Source: Thermoanaerobacterales bacterium (lineage in GTDB: Bacteria; Bacillota; Thermosediminibacteria; Koleobacterales; Koleobacteraceae). Taken from it: a stretch of DNA of 32,508 nucleotides. Below are positions 1 through 8,507 of this stretch, one piece after another. A program made the translations under genes and the position numbers. Within the stretch, counting starts at the first letter, position 1. Every line of letters starts with the position of its first letter. Location of the stretch: contig DUOC01000166.1 in assembly GCA_012839065.1 (NCBI GenBank), positions 1 through 32,508 on the forward strand, in the 5' to 3' direction. Under the pieces are notes generated by a model that did no database searches, was not told the DNA's origin, and was given only the letters and a program-made list of their open reading frames with translations.

Positions 1-239
1 CTTATTTAATTTTGTTATTTATTATTATTAATAATATAAATTTCAAATTAGTAGTAATAGTAGTAAGCAGTGTGAATTTGTTGAAAACCAGGCCAAAGAC
101 TGTTTAAAATTATGCTAAAGTATGTTGATAACTTGTGGATAATGTGGACTATTTTTACACATTTACCACAGAAACGAAAAATTATGTAATTATACACAAG
201 ATATACACATAATTTTAACAGTGTTATTAACATGTTTTG
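1..239. other. oriC part 1: dnaA-dnaN side intergenic region with DNA unwinding element
   Basis: This stretch follows the dnaA stop codon on the leftward strand, where dnaN normally comes next; dnaN itself is off-window. It contains perfect DnaA boxes (TTATNCACA) at 134-142 (minus) and 190-198 (plus). A one-mismatch box lies at 201-209 (plus) and a two-mismatch box at 71-79 (minus). Next come six trinucleotides at 49-66 matching the DnaA-trio pattern (TAG/TAA), then almost pure A+T at 1-48. The order box, trio, AT-rich on the dnaA strand matches the Bacillus subtilis basal unwinding system. I infer that strand opening starts here. Confidence 0.85.
49..66 (-). other. DnaA-trio repeats of the origin unwinding element
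   Basis: On the plus strand the triplets read TAG TAG TAA TAG TAG TAA, so the 3'-to-5' strand carries the repeated trio that DnaA filaments engage as single-stranded DNA. A weak DnaA box (71-79) lies just outside it, and the AT-rich segment 1-48 lies on the other side. This is the arrangement known for the B. subtilis oriC. The assignment rests on pattern and position. Confidence 0.75.
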
Positions 240-1607
240 TTAATTCTTTTTAATTTTATCAATAAGTTCATTTACTAAACTTTGCAGTGAAGGATCTTCT
301 TTAAGGTTGTCTGATATTTTGCCATAAGCATGAATAACAGTAGTATGATCCTTACCGCCAAATTCTTCGCCAATTTTTGGTAGAGAAGAATCTGTAAGCT
401 CTCTTGAAAGATACATGGCAATCTGGCGCGGATAAACGATGTCTCTTGTCCTTCTTTTTCCTTTTAAGTCTTCAACTTTAAGGTTGAAGAATTCACTTAC
501 TATCTCTTGAATAAGGGATATTGTTACAGGTTTAGGTTTTGAGTCTGGGAGAATATCCTTTAATGCATCTTCTGCCAATTCAGCTGATAAGTTTTGGTTA
601 GTTAAAGAAGCATAAGCCATTACTCTGATAAGGGCGCCTTCAAGTTCCCTTATGTTGGAATCTATTTGATTTGCTATATATAAAAGGACATCATTTGGAA
701 TAGAAAGCCCTTCAAGTTCTGCTTTTTTCTTTAGAATAGCAATCCTCGTTTCCAGATCGGGGGTTTGTATATCAGAAATTAGTCCCCATTCAAACCTTGA
801 TCTAAGCCTTTCTTCCAATGTTGGGATTTCTTTAGGAGGTCTGTCGCTAGAAATAACGATTTGTTTATTTGATTCATGTAAAGTGTTAAATGTATGGAAA
901 AATTCTTCCTGAGTTCTGTCTTTCCCAGCGATAAATTGTATATCGTCTATTAAAAGTACGTCAATATTTCTGTATCTGTTTCTAAAATACACGTTTTTGT
1001 AATCTCTGATAGAGTTAATCAATTCATTCGTAAATTTTTCAGAAGTAACATATAATACCTTGACATCCGGATTTTTATTTAAAATATAATGCCCGATAGC
1101 ATGCATGAGATGGGTTTTTCCCAGACCGACACCACCATAAATAAAAAGAGGGTTATATGCTTTAGCTGGTGATTCTGCTACTGCTAATGATGCTGCATGT
1201 GCAAATCGGTTGCTGTTACCTATAACAAAGGTATCAAAAGTGTACTTAGGGTTTAGATATGTAGTAATGGTTTCATTCTCGGTTTGTATAGGGTCCTGAT
1301 TCAGCTCGACTGTTTCAATAGTTTCGATTTGCTCAATTAATTCTGAATCGTTATTAGGTGATTTTATAAATTTAATATTCACTTCTTTTTTTAGAAATTC
1401 TGAAAAAATTTCTTTAGTTAGTTTATAATACCTGGATTCCAGCATTTCCTTTATAAAATTACTCGGGGTTTCAATAACAACAGTATCGTCTTTAATAGCT
1501 AGTAGTTTGGAGGGTTTAAACCATGTGTTAAATGAAACACTACTATCTATCTCCCGTTCTAATATCATTAAAAAAGAGTTCCAAAGTTCACCAAGGGTTA
1601 AATTCAT
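240..1607 (-). CDS. dnaA: Chromosomal replication initiator protein DnaA
   Basis: DnaA is the AAA+ initiator that binds DnaA boxes in oriC, melts the origin and loads the replicative helicase. The 455-aa protein has the normal length. Domain I covers about residues 1-85, followed by an acidic linker (86-118). The AAA+ module carries Walker [10 protein letters not shown] at 158-166 and a Walker B LLIDDIQF. The C-terminal helix-turn-helix signature [15 protein letters not shown] is at about 417-431. The ATG is preceded by AGGAGG at 1618-1623. The gene runs leftward, divergent from rpmH, with origin elements on both sides. The upstream DnaA boxes make autoregulation likely. Confidence 0.98.
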   Translation of the reverse strand: MNLTLGELWNSFLMILEREIDSSVSFNTWFKPSKLLAIKDDTVVIETPSNFIKEMLESRYYKLTKEIFSEFLKKEVNIKFIKSPNNDSELIEQIETIETVELNQDPIQTENETITTYLNPKYTFDTFVIGNSNRFAHAASLAVAESPAKAYNPLFIYGGVGLGKTHLMHAIGHYILNKNPDVKVLYVTSEKFTNELINSIRDYKNVYFRNRYRNIDVLLIDDIQFIAGKDRTQEEFFHTFNTLHESNKQIVISSDRPPKEIPTLEERLRSRFEWGLISDIQTPDLETRIAILKKKAELEGLSIPNDVLLYIANQIDSNIRELEGALIRVMAYASLTNQNLSAELAEDALKDILPDSKPKPVTISLIQEIVSEFFNLKVEDLKGKRRTRDIVYPRQIAMYLSRELTDSSLPKIGEEFGGKDHTTVIHAYGKISDNLKEDPSLQSLVNELIDKIKKN

Positions 1608-1655
1608 AACAAAAAAACCTCCTAAAAATTATAAATATAAAAATTTAACAGTAAA

Positions 1656-1682
1656 AAACCTGGACTTATCTATACCAGGTTT
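1656..1682. repeat. Inverted repeat in the dnaA upstream region
   Basis: Two 8-bp arms, AAACCTGG (1656-1663) and CCAGGTTT (1675-1682), are perfect inverted repeats around an 11-nt spacer. The element lies 49-75 bp upstream of the dnaA start, between its ribosome-binding site and the DnaA boxes. It could be a hairpin in the dnaA leader or an operator for a dimeric regulator. No T-run follows on the dnaA strand, so a terminator is unlikely. Confidence 0.45.
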
Positions 1683-2026
1683 ATATAAATATAAATTTAG
1701 AAAGAATAAACTAGAATAAGTTTAGTTTATACACATCTTTTTATCCACAAGTATTAAATTTTTTTTTACTAGGATTTCTGCTAATCCAGGAGGAGTTTTA
1801 GGTGAAACAAACTTTAATATCCACAAACATATCCACAATTTATTAAATGAGAGAGGGCCTAATATCCATGAGGATAAACGCCAAAATATATAAAAAATTA
1901 TCCACAGACTTATCCACAGTATGTGAATAAACAACATATAGAATAACCCATATTATGATAATAGCAAATTAACAGTATTATATCAACACGAAATTTATAC
2001 AGGATAAGGAGTTTAACAACCTTTTC

Positions 2027-2056
2027 TTGACATTGTCTACTTATATAAGCTATAAT
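2027..2056 (+). promoter_or_regulatory. Sigma-A promoter for rpmH-rnpA
   Basis: A perfect -35 TTGACA (2027-2032) and a perfect -10 TATAAT (2051-2056) are separated by 18 bp, upstream of rpmH. This is the strongest promoter match in the window. It predicts a start near 2063 and a leader of about 60 nt. Confidence 0.88.
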
Positions 2057-2122
2057 CTTAATAGCTATCAGCTAATAGTTTAGGAAAGTCGCATATATTG
2101 TGACAAGGAGGTGTAGTATTTT

Positions 2123-2257
2123 ATGAAGAGAACATATCAGCCAAGCAGGAGATATAGAAAAAAAACCCATGGTTTTAGGAAGAGAATGAGTACGCTTTCC
2201 GGAAGAAAAATACTAAAAAACAGAAGAAAAAAGGGTAGGAAACGACTGTCAGCATAA
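2123..2257 (+). CDS. rpmH: 50S ribosomal protein L34
   Basis: This 44-aa, very basic protein starts [18 protein letters not shown] and ends GRKRLSA, the standard L34 pattern. L34 binds 23S rRNA in the large subunit. The ATG is 9 nt after AAGGAGGTG (2105-2113). The gene is the first of the rightward unit beside the origin. A hairpin directly at its stop codon probably separates L34 expression from rnpA, as expected since L34 is needed in far greater amounts. Confidence 0.97.
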   Translation: MKRTYQPSRRYRKKTHGFRKRMSTLSGRKILKNRRKKGRKRLSA

Positions 2258-2284
2258 AAGGCCGCACATTCATGGCCTTTTTTA
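2256..2284 (+). terminator. Rho-independent terminator (attenuator) after rpmH
   Basis: AAAAGGCC (2256-2263) pairs with GGCCTTTT (2274-2281) across a 10-nt loop, followed by more T. The stem overlaps the rpmH stop codon. Read-through would feed rnpA. Confidence 0.72.
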
Positions 2285-2329
2285 ATAATCACGGGTTAGT
2301 TTAAGTAAAGATTTTTGAGGTATAAAAAG

Positions 2330-2671
2330 TTGAAGAAATGTTACAGATTAACAAAAAATTCAGAATTTAAAAAAATCTACAAGCATGGCAGATCTATTGC
2401 TGACAGGTATATAGTACTTTATTATCTAAAAAACGAACTGGGAATCAGCAGATTGGGTGTATCTGTCAGGAAGAAAATTGGTAATAGTGTAAAAAGAAAT
2501 AGAGTAAAACGGTTAATAAAAGAAGCTTTTCGCTTAAACAGAAACAGGATAGTGAACGGGTATGACATTATTATAATACCTCGGTTTGGTGCAACTGAGG
2601 TAGATTTTTACATTATTGAGAGATCTTTGTTGAAGTTGCTCAAAAAGGCAGAGCTGTGGAAGGAAGAATGA
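2330..2671 (+). CDS. rnpA: Ribonuclease P protein component
   Basis: RnpA is the protein subunit that helps the RNase P RNA cleave pre-tRNA 5' leaders. The protein is 113 aa from the TTG at 2330. It begins [13 protein letters not shown], as RnpA proteins usually do, and has the signature block [20 protein letters not shown]. An in-frame TTG at 2315 would add five residues, but it sits within the GAGG (2317-2320) that serves as ribosome-binding site for 2330. The end overlaps the start region of yidD. Confidence 0.95.
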   Translation: MKKCYRLTKNSEFKKIYKHGRSIADRYIVLYYLKNELGISRLGVSVRKKIGNSVKRNRVKRLIKEAFRLNRNRIVNGYDIIIIPRFGATEVDFYIIERSLLKLLKKAELWKEE

Positions 2672-2673
2672 AG

Positions 2674-2883
2674 ATGAAAAAAGCAGTTATAAGACTTATT
2701 CTAATTTATCAACGATTTATTTCTCCTATGAAATCTAAATCCTGCCGTTTTCTGCCTACATGCTCACAGTATGCAATTGAAGCAATTGAAAAATACGGGG
2801 TTATTAAAGGGGCATGGATGGCTTTTTTAAGAATACTGAGATGTAATCCCTTTAATCCTGGCGGTTATGACCCTGTTAGATGA
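2674..2883 (+). CDS. yidD: Membrane protein insertion efficiency factor YidD
   Basis: This is a 69-aa protein with the YidD pattern: an N-terminal hydrophobic helix, [22 protein letters not shown], and a C-terminal [12 protein letters not shown]. YidD assists YidC-dependent membrane protein insertion at the inner face of the membrane. The ATG at 2674 is favoured because AGGA (2661-2664) is 9 nt upstream. The ATG at 2668, overlapping the rnpA stop as ATGA, would add two residues. It lies between rnpA and yidC, its classic position. Confidence 0.93.
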   Translation: MKKAVIRLILIYQRFISPMKSKSCRFLPTCSQYAIEAIEKYGVIKGAWMAFLRILRCNPFNPGGYDPVR

Positions 2884-2957
2884 TAGATAGAACAGGTTTA
2901 AATGTAATATTTTTCTAATTATGAGAGATAATAAGGATACATGAGGGAGGGAAAGCT

Positions 2958-3590
2958 TTGATAGCTTTTTTAGCAGGTATAATGGAGAAGATTTTAAATT
3001 TATTCTATAATATCACCAACAATTATGGTATTGCAATTATAGGTATGACTATTCTAATAAAACTTGTACTCATGCCTCTGTCTTATAAACAATACAAATC
3101 TTTAGATCAGATGCAGAAGATAGCACCTGAACAAAAAAGGCTTCAAGAAAAATACAAAAATGATAAAGATAAGTTAAATCAGGAACTTATTGAACTTTAT
3201 AAAAGGAATAAAATAAATCCTGCTGCCGGGTGCTTACCTTTAATTTTGCAAATGCCTTTTTTATTTGCTCTTTTTAGGTTACTGCAAAGTTTTAATTTTG
3301 CACATGCAAGTTTTTTGTGGATTCAAGATCTAAGTGCTCCCGATAGCTATTTTATATTACCGGCTTTGGCAGGTCTTACTACATTTTTATCTTCAAAAAT
3401 GGCAGCCACCAGCCCGGATGCCTCTCAGAGTAATATGAATCTTTTTATGTCTATTTTTATAACGTGGATAAGTACTAGGTTTGCGGCTGGGTTGGCTCTA
3501 TATTGGGTTGTAAGCAACCTATTTCAGCTTGCACAGCAAATGATAATTGCCCGTTCCGTAAAAATATCAAAGGAGGGGTCCGGTTCATAA
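2958..3590 (+). CDS. yidC: YidC/Oxa1 family membrane protein insertase
   Basis: This is a 210-aa YidC-type insertase with about five membrane segments (near residues 23-42, 90-112, 133-150, 160-180 and 183-200). The conserved positive charge of the hydrophilic groove is Lys35, within TILIKLVLMPL. There is no lipobox, unlike Bacillus SpoIIIJ, which is common in short clostridial YidC. The start is TTG at 2958 after GGGAGGG (2944-2950). It lies between yidD and jag and overlaps the jag start by one base (TAATG), so the two are probably translationally coupled. Confidence 0.95.
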   Translation: MIAFLAGIMEKILNLFYNITNNYGIAIIGMTILIKLVLMPLSYKQYKSLDQMQKIAPEQKRLQEKYKNDKDKLNQELIELYKRNKINPAAGCLPLILQMPFLFALFRLLQSFNFAHASFLWIQDLSAPDSYFILPALAGLTTFLSSKMAATSPDASQSNMNLFMSIFITWISTRFAAGLALYWVVSNLFQLAQQMIIARSVKISKEGSGS

Positions 3591-4207
3591 TGAAATCTAT
3601 CAGGAAAAAGGGTAAAACGGTAGAACAGGCAGTTGAATTAGCATTAAAAGAGTTGGGAGTAAGTAGAGAAGAAGTCGATGTTGAGGTTTTAGATGCCGGA
3701 AGCAAGGGCATTTTTAGCATATTAGCAAAAGATGCTATGGTTATGGTTACGGTTAAGCAAGATAATGCCGATTTTGTATTCAGATTCCTGAGCCAGATCA
3801 TTAATGCAATGAAAGTAAATGTAAGTATTGATGTTAAAGAAGAGGGCAATCATATTTTTGTTAATTTGCAAGGACCTAATGTTGGTTTATTAATAGGCAG
3901 AAGGGGAGAAACCCTTGATGCTCTGCAGTATTTAACTGGGCTGGCTCTTAATAAAAGGACTGATGAATATATTAGAGTTATTATTGATGGTGCCGGTTAC
4001 AGGGTGCGCAGAAAAAATACCTTAATTAGACTGGCAGAGAAACTTGCAAAACAAGCTAAAAAAACTGGTAAGAAAATAACTTTGGAACCAATGCCTCCCT
4101 ATGAACGAAAAATTATTCACACTGCTTTACAGAATGATCCTGCAGTTAAAACTTATAGTGAAGGATTGGAGCCTTATCGGAGGATTGTTATAGAAGCTAA
4201 GCAGTAA
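3590..4207 (+). CDS. jag: RNA-binding protein Jag/KhpB (Jag-N, KH, R3H)
   Basis: This 205-aa protein starts at the ATG sharing its A with the yidC stop, with AGGAGGGG (3571-3578) upstream. A Jag-N domain occupies about residues 1-50 (MKSIRKKGKTVEQAVELALK). A KH domain carries the loop IGRRGETLDALQYLTGLA. A C-terminal R3H domain ends with EPMPPYERKIIH and EPYRRIVIEAK. KhpB homologues bind many transcripts and affect cell elongation and sporulation. Co-occurrence with yidC is a conserved pairing. Confidence 0.95.
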   Translation: MKSIRKKGKTVEQAVELALKELGVSREEVDVEVLDAGSKGIFSILAKDAMVMVTVKQDNADFVFRFLSQIINAMKVNVSIDVKEEGNHIFVNLQGPNVGLLIGRRGETLDALQYLTGLALNKRTDEYIRVIIDGAGYRVRRKNTLIRLAEKLAKQAKKTGKKITLEPMPPYERKIIHTALQNDPAVKTYSEGLEPYRRIVIEAKQ

Positions 4208-4231
4208 AAATATGATCTTTGTTTGAGATCT

Positions 4232-4263
4232 GCGCATTTTATTTATAATGCGCTGTTTTTTTT
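4232..4263 (+). terminator. Rho-independent terminator after jag
   Basis: GCGCATT (4232-4238) pairs with AATGCGC (4247-4253), followed by TG and a T-rich run to 4263. It closes the rpmH-to-jag unit. mnmE therefore probably has its own promoter in 4264-4398, where I could not find a convincing one. Confidence 0.8.
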
Positions 4264-4304
4264 CCCTGTTATAAAAAAGATTCTGGTGTTCTAGCGACGT
4301 GAAT

Positions 4305-4336
4305 ATTTTGGAACCGTCCCCAAATTTACAAATTTG
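4305..4336. repeat. Possible REP/RAYT-type repeat remnant
   Basis: The motif TTGGAACCGTCCCC (4308-4321) is followed directly by a small inverted repeat, CAAATTT/AAATTTG (4321-4336). From memory, GGAACCGTCCCC-type cores occur in dispersed repeats near Y1-transposase genes in many bacteria. No transposase is present here and I see only one copy in the window. The call is tentative. Confidence 0.3.
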
Positions 4337-4398
4337 CATCTGCAACATGGGAAGAGGGAATTCTAATTAAAAATGTATAAGGAAGGGGTGATGTTTCT

Positions 4399-5784
4399 GT
4401 GAGTGAAACAGATACTATTGCGGCAATCTCCACTCCCCTAGGAGAAGCAGGAATATGTATAGTTAGGATAAGTGGAAGAGATGCTTTAAATATAGCGGGA
4501 GAAATTTTTCATGCCCCGAAAAGGAAGAGTATACATGAAATCCCGTCGAGAACAATTAATTATGGAAAGATTGTTGATCCGCTGTCGGGGCAAGCTGTTG
4601 ATGAAGTGCTTTTATCTGTCATGAAGGCACCTTTCACCTATACTCGTGAAGATATAGTAGAAATAAATTGCCACGGTGGAATATCTGCTTCAAAAAAGGT
4701 ATTAGAGCTGGTTCTTGAAAAAGGGGCAAGGCTTGCAGAACCAGGTGAATTTACAAAAAGGGCTTTTTTAAATGGCAGGATAGACTTGTCTCAAGCAGAA
4801 GCAGTTATGGATCTTATTAGCGCTAAAACTGATACAGCCCTTACTCTTGCTTTAAGCCAATTAGAGGGTGGGCTATCTAAAAAGATACACTTGATTATGG
4901 AATCTCTTTTAAGTATATTAGCAAATATAGAAGCTGTTATAGATTTTCCTGAGGAAGATATAGATGAGATTACAACCCAACAAATAATAGATACTATAGG
5001 CAAGTCAATAGAAGATATAAAAGGGCTGCTTGAGACATCAGATACGGGGAAAATAATAAAAGAAGGGCTGAACACTGTTATTATAGGTAAACCTAATGTT
5101 GGTAAATCATCTCTCTTAAATGCATTGTTGGACGAAAAAAGGGCAATAGTAACAAATATCCCCGGCACAACCAGAGACATCATTGAAGAGTTTATAAATA
5201 TAAAAGGTATACCTTTAAAGATAGTGGATACTGCAGGTATAAGGGAAACAGAAGATATAATAGAAAGGATTGGAGTAGAGAAAACAAAAGAATTTCTTCA
5301 TAAGGCAGATTTAGTTCTCATAATGCTAGATGCTGCTGATGAACTTACAAAAGAAGATATACTGATAATGGAATTAGTTAATGATAAAAGATCTATTATA
5401 TTGATAAACAAGTCAGACCTTCCGCAAAAATTGGATGAAGACGAGGTTTATAAAATGGCGGGCACAAATCCTGTTCTTAAAATATCTGTTCTTGAGAACT
5501 TGGGTATAGATGATTTAAAACAGCAAATTGCCGATATGTTTTTCAAAGGAGAAATAGAACAGAAGGGTAGTGTAATAATTACAAATATAAGACATCAAGA
5601 TCTGTTAAAAAAAGCATTAAATAATCTTAAGGATGCCGAAAACGCTGTAAGTTTAGGGATGCCGTTGGATCTTATTACTATTGATATTAAAGAGGCATAT
5701 TATAAACTTGGTGAAATTATTGGAGAAACAGTGGGAGATACAATAATAGACGAGATCTTTAGCAGATTTTGTGTAGGTAAGTAA
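4399..5784 (+). CDS. mnmE: tRNA modification GTPase MnmE (TrmE)
   Basis: MnmE and MnmG together install the (carboxymethyl)aminomethyl group on wobble uridine 34 of certain tRNAs. The 461-aa protein has an N-terminal folate-binding domain (STPLGEAGICIVRISG). The inserted G domain has G1 GKPNVGKSS, the G3 region DTAGIRETED and G4 NKSD. It ends with the catalytic C-terminal motif FCVGK (usually FCIGK). The start is GTG at 4399, 8 nt after AAGGGGTG; an ATG at 4391 hits a stop after three codons. It begins the mnmE-mnmG-rsmG operon. Confidence 0.97.
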   Translation: MSETDTIAAISTPLGEAGICIVRISGRDALNIAGEIFHAPKRKSIHEIPSRTINYGKIVDPLSGQAVDEVLLSVMKAPFTYTREDIVEINCHGGISASKKVLELVLEKGARLAEPGEFTKRAFLNGRIDLSQAEAVMDLISAKTDTALTLALSQLEGGLSKKIHLIMESLLSILANIEAVIDFPEEDIDEITTQQIIDTIGKSIEDIKGLLETSDTGKIIKEGLNTVIIGKPNVGKSSLLNALLDEKRAIVTNIPGTTRDIIEEFINIKGIPLKIVDTAGIRETEDIIERIGVEKTKEFLHKADLVLIMLDAADELTKEDILIMELVNDKRSIILINKSDLPQKLDEDEVYKMAGTNPVLKISVLENLGIDDLKQQIADMFFKGEIEQKGSVIITNIRHQDLLKKALNNLKDAENAVSLGMPLDLITIDIKEAYYKLGEIIGETVGDTIIDEIFSRFCVGK

Positions 5785-5799
5785 AGGGTGATGTAATTC

Positions 5800-7704
5800 A
5801 TGACCACATATAAAGCCGGTAAATATGATGTAATAGTTGTAGGGGCAGGGCATGCAGGCTGCGAAGCCGCACTTGCCTGTGCCAGAATGGGTCTTAAAAC
5901 AGTAGTTTTTACAATTAATTTGGATTCTATAGCATTAATGCCGTGTAACCCGGCAATAGGTGGTCCTGCAAAAGGACATCTTGTTAGGGAAGTCGATGCA
6001 TTAGGTGGGGAAATGGCAGTAAATACCGATAAATCATTGATACAAATGAAGATGTTAAATACAAAGAAAGGACCGGCAGTCCGTGCATTAAGGGCACAGA
6101 CGGATAAAAGGATATATCAGGATTCAATGAAACTGACCTTAGAAAGACAGGATAATTTAGATGTAAAACAGGCAGAAGTGGTAGAAATTATAGTGAAAAA
6201 CGGAAAAGTTCAAGGTGTAGTAACAAGAACCGGGGCAGTGTTTGAAGGTAAAGCTGTTATTATTACAACAGGTGTCTATTTAAAAAGCAGAATTATAATA
6301 GGTGAAGTTAACTTTAGCGGCGGACCCAGCGGGCTTTTTCCGGCTAACAGGCTGTCGGAGTGTTTGAAAGGTTTTGGGTTTGAGCTGGGGAGGTTTAAGA
6401 CAGACACATCACCGAGGATCGATATAAGAAGTATTGATTTTTCGAAGATGACAATCCAATACGGTGATGAAAAAATTATACCGTTTTCTTTTACGACCCC
6501 GCATATTGAAATAGAACAGGTACCGTGTTGGCTTACTTATACAACAGAGGAAACCAAAAATATTATATTGGATAATATAGGAAGATCACCGCTGTTTAAA
6601 GGAGATATAAAAGGCAAAGGACCGAGGTACTGTCCTTCTATAGAAGATAAAGTTGTAAGATTTATGGATAAGCCCAGACATCAGGTTTTTATCGAGCCTG
6701 AAGGAAGAACAACGACAGAAATATATGTGCAGGGCATGAATACAAGTCTTCCCGAGGATATACAGGTGAAAATGATCAGAACTATACCTGGGCTTGAAAA
6801 CGCAGAGATAATGAGGGCGGGCTATGGAATAGAATATGATTATATAGTTCCCACACAGCTAAAACCAAACCTTGAAACAAAAACGATAAATGGGCTGTTT
6901 ACTGCAGGGCAGATAAATGGAACTTCCGGATACGAAGAAGCCGCAGCTCAGGGTATTATTGCGGGTATTAATGCTGCTTTATATGTAAAAGGAGAAGAAC
7001 CTTTATTACTAGACAGATCGGATGCATATATAGGGGTATTAATCGATGATTTGATAACGAAGGGTATAAAAGAACCTTACAGAATGCTGACTTCGAGAGC
7101 AGAATACAGATTAATTTTAAGACAGGACAATGCCGATCTCAGACTAACAGAAAAAGGTTATAGACTTGGGCTGATCGATGAAGAACGCTACAAAAAATTT
7201 TTAAAGAAAAAAGAAATGATCGAAACAGAGCTCCAAAGGCTGACTGAAACAAAGTTAACCCCTACAGAGGAAATACAGGAAAAACTTACGGATGAGTTAG
7301 GCTCAAGTCCTTTAAAAGAACCATCAAATTTAATTGAGCTGCTGAGAAGACCTGAAATCAAGTATGATTCACTAAAAGTATTCGATTATGATACACAACA
7401 TGAACTGCCGAGAGAAGCAAAAGAGCAGGTTGAGATACAGGTAAAATACAAAGGATATATAGAAAAACAAACTAACCAAATAAGTCAGTTCAAGAGAATG
7501 GAGAGCAGAAAGCTTCCAAAAGATATAGATTATGATAAAATAAAAGGGTTAAGGACGGAGGCAAGAGAAAATTTAAAAAAGGTAATGCCCGACTCTATAG
7601 GGCAGGCTTCCAGAATAAGCGGAGTAAATCCGGCAGATATATCAATACTGCTTATATATCTGGAGCAGCAAAAAAGGATCAGGAGTGCAGAAGATGACAA
7701 GTAG
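5800..7704 (+). CDS. mnmG: tRNA uridine-5-carboxymethylaminomethyl synthesis enzyme MnmG (GidA)
   Basis: This is the FAD-dependent partner of MnmE in wobble-uridine modification. The 634-aa length is normal. The N-terminal FAD dinucleotide fold is [19 protein letters not shown], followed by the family motif [19 protein letters not shown]. The second signature, [20 protein letters not shown], lies mid-protein, and the C-terminal helical MnmE-binding domain ends with the expected [11 protein letters not shown] region. It lies 15 bp after mnmE and overlaps rsmG by 11 bp. Confidence 0.97.
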   Translation: MTTYKAGKYDVIVVGAGHAGCEAALACARMGLKTVVFTINLDSIALMPCNPAIGGPAKGHLVREVDALGGEMAVNTDKSLIQMKMLNTKKGPAVRALRAQTDKRIYQDSMKLTLERQDNLDVKQAEVVEIIVKNGKVQGVVTRTGAVFEGKAVIITTGVYLKSRIIIGEVNFSGGPSGLFPANRLSECLKGFGFELGRFKTDTSPRIDIRSIDFSKMTIQYGDEKIIPFSFTTPHIEIEQVPCWLTYTTEETKNIILDNIGRSPLFKGDIKGKGPRYCPSIEDKVVRFMDKPRHQVFIEPEGRTTTEIYVQGMNTSLPEDIQVKMIRTIPGLENAEIMRAGYGIEYDYIVPTQLKPNLETKTINGLFTAGQINGTSGYEEAAAQGIIAGINAALYVKGEEPLLLDRSDAYIGVLIDDLITKGIKEPYRMLTSRAEYRLILRQDNADLRLTEKGYRLGLIDEERYKKFLKKKEMIETELQRLTETKLTPTEEIQEKLTDELGSSPLKEPSNLIELLRRPEIKYDSLKVFDYDTQHELPREAKEQVEIQVKYKGYIEKQTNQISQFKRMESRKLPKDIDYDKIKGLRTEARENLKKVMPDSIGQASRISGVNPADISILLIYLEQQKRIRSAEDDK

Positions 7705-8416
7705 TGAAAGAAAACTGCTGTTAGAAGGATCTCAATTATTGGGGATTCAAATAAATAATGAACAAGCAGATACATTCCTAAAATACATGGAAACACTCTT
7801 AGAATGGAATAAAAGAATAAATATTACATCTATCACAGATACAAAACAATTTATAATCAAACATTTCTTAGATTCTCTATCTTGTATAATGTCATTTAAT
7901 TTTTCAAATAGAGAAAAAGTAATAGATATTGGCACAGGGGGAGGATTTCCCGGTATTCCAATAAAAATAATGATGCCGGAAACAAAATTGACGTTATTGG
8001 ATTCTACCCGAAAAAGGATAATTTTTCTTGAAGCACTTATTGAAGAACTAAAGTTGCACGATGTTCTTTTGATCCATGGGAGAGCTGAAGATTATGGGAA
8101 AGAAAGTCTGTATAGAGAACAATATGATGTGGCGGTATCACGTGCTGTAGCTCCCCTTAAAATACTATATGAATACTGTCTTCCTTTTGTAAAAGAAGGT
8201 GGTATATTTATTGCCCAAAAATCAGCTGATGTAGAGACAGAGTTAAGGGAAGGCGAAAGAGCACTTAAAATATTAGGTGGACAAGTTGAGCAAAAAATAG
8301 ATATAGAATTGCCATTTGGTGGTGGCGGCAGAAGTATTATAATAGTTAGGAAAATTAATAAAACACCTAATAAGTACCCGAGAAGAGTCGGTATTCCGCA
8401 GAAAAGGCCGCTTTAA
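7694..8416 (+). CDS. rsmG: 16S rRNA (guanine527-N7)-methyltransferase RsmG
   Basis: RsmG uses S-adenosylmethionine to methylate G527 of 16S rRNA. The 240-aa protein has the AdoMet-binding loop [17 protein letters not shown] and the typical C-terminal end [17 protein letters not shown] 7694 is chosen because AGGAG (7681-7685) is 8 nt upstream; the in-frame GTG at 7685 lies inside that site. The gene overlaps mnmG by 11 bp, indicating one operon. Confidence 0.96.
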   Translation: MTSSERKLLLEGSQLLGIQINNEQADTFLKYMETLLEWNKRINITSITDTKQFIIKHFLDSLSCIMSFNFSNREKVIDIGTGGGFPGIPIKIMMPETKLTLLDSTRKRIIFLEALIEELKLHDVLLIHGRAEDYGKESLYREQYDVAVSRAVAPLKILYEYCLPFVKEGGIFIAQKSADVETELREGERALKILGGQVEQKIDIELPFGGGGRSIIIVRKINKTPNKYPRRVGIPQKRPL

Positions 8417-8507
8417 GTAGTTTTTTGTAAGTTTTATAATAATTAAAAAAAAAGGAAAAAATTATTAACATGTAGAAATATATGATAATGGTATATGAGG
8501 CGGTGGT

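Larger units (their letters stand above)
1608..2122. other. oriC part 2: dnaA-rpmH intergenic region with DnaA box cluster
   Basis: No gene is supported in this 515-bp gap. Perfect DnaA boxes (TTATNCACA) lie at 1727-1735, 1741-1749, 1898-1906 and 1910-1918 (plus) and at 1922-1930 (minus). One-mismatch boxes lie at 1817-1825 and 1829-1837 (plus) and 1869-1877 (minus). Neighbouring boxes are spaced 12-14 bp start to start, and three perfect ones are exactly 12 bp apart. This corresponds to the upstream half of bipartite Firmicutes origins. The same boxes sit upstream of dnaA and can repress it. The rpmH promoter occupies the right end. Confidence 0.9.

Noticed and set aside
8465-8489. TTAACA and GATAAT as a noc promoter
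   Set aside because: The 13-bp spacer is too short for sigma-A, and read-through from rsmG is likely.
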